A DNA stretch of 21,014 nucleotides from Penium margaritaceum (Eukaryota > Streptophyta > Zygnematophyceae > Desmidiales > Peniaceae), in NCBI GenBank assembly GCA_023375785.1, contig SZWC01000552.1:206394-227407 (forward strand). Direction: 5' to 3'. Of the stretch, positions 18,263 to 21,014 are shown piece after piece; the first letter of the stretch is position 1; each line of letters begins with the position of its first letter. The position numbers were made by a program, and so were the translations under genes. The notes under the pieces were generated by a model that worked only from the letters and a program-made list of their open reading frames with translations, was not told the DNA's origin and did no database searches.

Positions 18263-19240
18263 GAAGGAGGTGCAAGAAGGGTAGACACAGGAGAGGAACG
18301 GGCTGAAGGAAGGACCCTTCGAGAAGGCAGCTGCCCGTGGTGTACAAAGAGAGTGCATTTGCCTGCCCGTCATTATAGGCACTGCAAACGCAACATGCAT
18401 CATGAGTGTGGGGTGATGGACGAGGAAAGGGGCTGGACCTGTGTGCCCTGCCTAAAGGTCAAACAAGGGATTCCCATGGAAGTAAGGGTGATGCTTGGGC
18501 ACGAACACAATGTTGCGGCAGGCATTGAGTGCTGCAACTACAAAGGGAAGCTGGAAACTCCACACGGGAAGTGCGACTACTGCAAGCGGGCGGCCCATGC
18601 TACTTGTATCAAGACAAACAAAGATGGGCTGGACAACTGCAGCAGTTGCTGGGTGCGACCACGCACGGGCACGGCGGAAGGGGATTGCCCTAGTTGCTTG
18701 GAAGAGCTGAGAGGGGTGACCCCATGGTGTGAGAAGTGCGGGTAGTTCACCCATAGTGAGTGTGTGAAGAAGATGGGAGAGAGAATTCTGTGGCATGGGG
18801 GTTGCATCGCATTATACCAGTGCCTTCGATGCGCAAGCTCACACAGCAAACCTTGCGCCACATGCAGGAACTCGGTCCGCATCCCCAGGTGGCATTGCCT
18901 CACGAGCCACCGGCGGGTGCACCTCCCATGCGCCCGCCGTTACAGCAATGCAAGGACGTGGCTCCACGAACCTCTCTGTGTACCTTGTGAAGAGAGTAAT
19001 AAAGCACGAAGGAGGGTGCATGTGGAACAGAAGGATGTAGCGCGGCACTTGCGAGAGCAGCTGGAAGGAGGAACAGGAGGTGGAGAGCGCAGGGTGACTC
19101 CACACCAGAGTCCCAAGGCGCGGAACGAGGGAATGCAACAAGAAGGGCTCCACCGGGAGTTGGACGCCATGGAGAGGACAAGATGGATGGAAGATGACTA
19201 TTCATCACCGGAGGAAGGGGGTGAGGAGTCTGCACGGTGA
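18263..19240 (+). pseudogene. Second, diverged tandem C4HC3 finger array with one in-frame TAG
   Basis: One frame, open from 18263 to TGA at 19238 apart from TAG 18743, encodes at least four cysteine/histidine blocks. They are CPWC...HCKRNMHHEC...WTCVPC; CDYC-KRAAHATC...CSSC; CPSC...CEKC-[stop]-FTHSEC...CLRC; and CATC...HC...RVHLPC...LCVPC. The tail is Arg/Glu-rich with HLREQLEGG. The layout parallels fingers 3-6 of the element copies, but the sequence is clearly different, so it is a distant relative and not a third copy. The TAG falls inside a finger and would truncate it. It may be the 3' part of a related, older element, or a host finger gene from which such elements drew. No integrase remains beside it. 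Confidence 0.6.
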
Positions 19241-20082
19241 GCAAGACGAGAACGCTAGGAACGCGGTGGATAATCGGACGGAAAAGAGAGAGCGGGATGC
19301 ACGAAACAAGGCACGGGGACGAATGGACGGGGACGTCTATCTCGTTTTGCGAGAGTACGGTATAACAGTGTCAATTATGTTTCGTCCATCCACCGGAAAG
19401 GGGGAGGGGGAGAAAGTGGACCCTGGGGTCACGATTTGGGAAGGAGTCGACGGATGATCCAACGATTATCGAGTGAGTAGTAAAATTACGAGAAAAGAGG
19501 TTCCACTACGGGAAGTGACGAAGCGCGGAGAAAATGTTGCGGTGGATGCCGTGACCCGGCCAGACCTACTAGGGGGAAAGGAAAGCGGCCCGAAGCTGGT
19601 TTGATGACAGCAGAATCGCGTACCAACCTTGAAAGGAGGAGCGGTGCTCCAGGTGCCTTATCCAGAGGCGCTTTGATGTGCGAGCCGCGAGAAAGGGACC
19701 AGCTAGTGAGATGACAATGGTGGAAGGATGGTGCAAGGAGAGGCTAAGAGGGGAAGGACGAGAGGAAAGCGGCTGCTGTCTATCTAATGGACTAGTGACC
19801 GACTGCTCACGCTGAGACTGCTGAGATGCTCAAACCCGATGCTAGTCGCGCCCAAGCCAAGGACCGACAATTGACTCCTGACCCAACCCTGGCATGGGAA
19901 GACGAGCCCAGCGGCCACCAGCAAGACTGAGAGATTGCTACCCCTCGGTCGATCCAGACTGTCGAGCGGGACCCGTGTCCCGTCTCGCGACATGTTAGAG
20001 TAGAAAAGTTATACCGGGCTAGGAGTGTGGGGAGGTATGTGGGTGTGTGCGTGTCTGCAAGTGGGCGTGCAGCCATCCCCGG
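19241..20082. other. Region without a recognised gene
   Basis: Only short open frames occur. The stretch 19241-19800 is purine-rich on the plus strand and has no repeat, tRNA-like structure or domain that I can identify. An 87-codon frame (19194-19457) overlaps the end of the finger array and looks incidental. Confidence 0.5.
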
Positions 20083-20673
20083 ATGGGAAGGCCGCTTCCT
20101 GAGGAGCACGTCACGGAACCATCATGGCTTGGTCTTGAATTTCCGTGGGAGCTCCAGCCGCCCAGCTCAAGCAGAGCCACCCAAGATTTGCCGGTGACCT
20201 TCTACGCCATCTGTAGTTGTTGCAATGTGCCCCATCAGCTCGGCGCGCAAATGGTCCTAGGAGTGATGAAACGGTCGCATCATCCTGCTGGTGGGGACCC
20301 GGAGCAGTTCTGGCAACCATGGCTGCGGAGACTTTCCTGTGACGACGAGCCCCGTCCTGTGGACAGTTGGCAGGAGGTTGCGCGTGACATCGGACAACGC
20401 GTCGTAGAAGCAGCTGAAGAACGGGCCGAGGCGTTCCAAGCCTATCAGCGGTACCGACAAGAGCTCTTCCGCCCACAGGAGGAAGACCTGGGGCATACCA
20501 ATTCCCGTGCAAGTCGACAAGTTGACGGACCACTGGAGTTGTGCCGCGCTGCTCCACGGGTGAACGACCGAGGCGGCGTGAACTGCACAATGTTTGTCCA
20601 GGGGCCACCTCCGGCCGATGATCCGGCGGTACAGGAAGCCTATGGTTTGCGTATGCTGCGCGGTGACATGTAG
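20083..20673 (+). CDS. Hypothetical protein, 196 residues
   Basis: The frame is open from 20047, and the first ATG is at 20083 (MGRPLPEEHV). It ends at TAG 20671-20673. The middle has a Cys-rich spot (TFYAICSCCNVPHQ) followed by a likely long helix (SWQEVARDIGQRVVEAAEERAEAFQAYQRY is its extent, at about 20365-20460), and the end is Pro/Asp-rich. I recognise no family. Overlapping minus-strand frames of 159-165 codons also exist, so coding potential is uncertain. Base composition drops to AT-rich right after the stop, as expected at the end of a coding exon. It could be a host exon or part of another element. Confidence 0.35.
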   Translation: MGRPLPEEHVTEPSWLGLEFPWELQPPSSSRATQDLPVTFYAICSCCNVPHQLGAQMVLGVMKRSHHPAGGDPEQFWQPWLRRLSCDDEPRPVDSWQEVARDIGQRVVEAAEERAEAFQAYQRYRQELFRPQEEDLGHTNSRASRQVDGPLELCRAAPRVNDRGGVNCTMFVQGPPPADDPAVQEAYGLRMLRGDM

Positions 20674-21014
20674 GATGGTGATTGCATGTGTAGCAAAGAG
20701 ATGTTGATCATGTGTATCTTCTTTGACTGAATGCAAGTATTCTAATTGTTCAGATTGCTTTGTTTATGCTATCAAGAGGGATTATCTTAAAAGATATCGT
20801 GTCATCTGGTGAATGACTGCCCGTCAGTGACTGGATATAAATGAAAATTATAGCTAGAATAACGACGGTGGTGGTCTAAAGACTCGTTGAAGGTGGAACA
20901 GAAAAGGTGAGAGCCAGCTAGGAAAAGGAACACGCATGCATATTCACCACATTGATGCGGTGAATGATCCATCGAGTAACTAGAAGAAAGAACCAGGCAA
21001 ACTCTCCTTGTCAA
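20674..21014. other. AT-rich tail, possible 3' untranslated or intergenic DNA
   Basis: Composition changes abruptly from GC-rich to AT-rich after 20673, with TTTGTTTATG (about 20759-20768) and AATGAAAATTATAG (about 20840-20853) stretches reminiscent of plant-type polyadenylation regions. No gene is seen. Short minus-strand frames near the right edge are not convincing. Confidence 0.4.

Noticed and set aside
19480-19800. Possible tRNA or primer-binding site in the gene-poor region
   Set aside because: No cloverleaf with matching arms and no match to common tRNA 3' ends could be found by eye.
20111-20736. Minus-strand ORFs of 159-165 codons opposite the 20083-20673 ORF
   Set aside because: No recognisable domain. 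The plus-strand frame has the longer helix-like segment and ends at the composition change, though this preference is weak.

Overview
This is eukaryotic repeat DNA with no bacterial-style gene organisation. Roughly 40% is a tandem array of a 10-bp unit. Most of the rest is two decayed copies of one large integrase-encoding mobile element, placed head to head. The codon style, the Ty3/Gypsy-like integrase and the zinc-finger families suggest a plant or algal nuclear genome. A charophyte-type green alga is only a guess, and the sequence alone does not settle it.

Layout. (1) 1-8394: decamer array, unit about CGAGTGGTTG, containing nested higher-order duplications. (2) 8395-8741: the same decamer in inverted orientation after a tight fold-back. 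(3) 8742 to about 12490: minus-strand element copy, with its 3' end against the array, a 5' truncation inside the integrase, and many lesions. (4) About 12490-17497: plus-strand copy of the same element, with an N-terminal ORF, H2C2 zinc finger, DDE integrase core, SH3-like C-terminal domain, tandem C4HC3 (PHD-like) fingers, a purine tract and a roughly 1.16-kb LTR-like 3' end. (5) 17498-19240: remains of a second, diverged locus that also ends in tandem C4HC3 fingers. (6) 19241-20082: nothing recognised. (7) 20083-20673: one unassigned ORF. (8) 20674-21014: AT-rich tail.

Comparing the two element copies is the most useful evidence here. They align from terminus to integrase. Almost every premature stop in one copy is a sense codon in the other. 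The ancestral element therefore encoded an integrase continuous with a cysteine-rich finger array, with no reverse transcriptase or RNase H in the part present. One stop, between finger 1 and the rest of the array, is at the same place in both copies (TAG in one, TGA in the other), and may be a genuine boundary between two in-frame ORFs.

Neither copy looks functional. The window reads as a graveyard of an unusual integrase/zinc-finger element family beside an apparently CpG-methylated minisatellite. Alignments were made by eye, and domain names rest on residue patterns, not profile searches.
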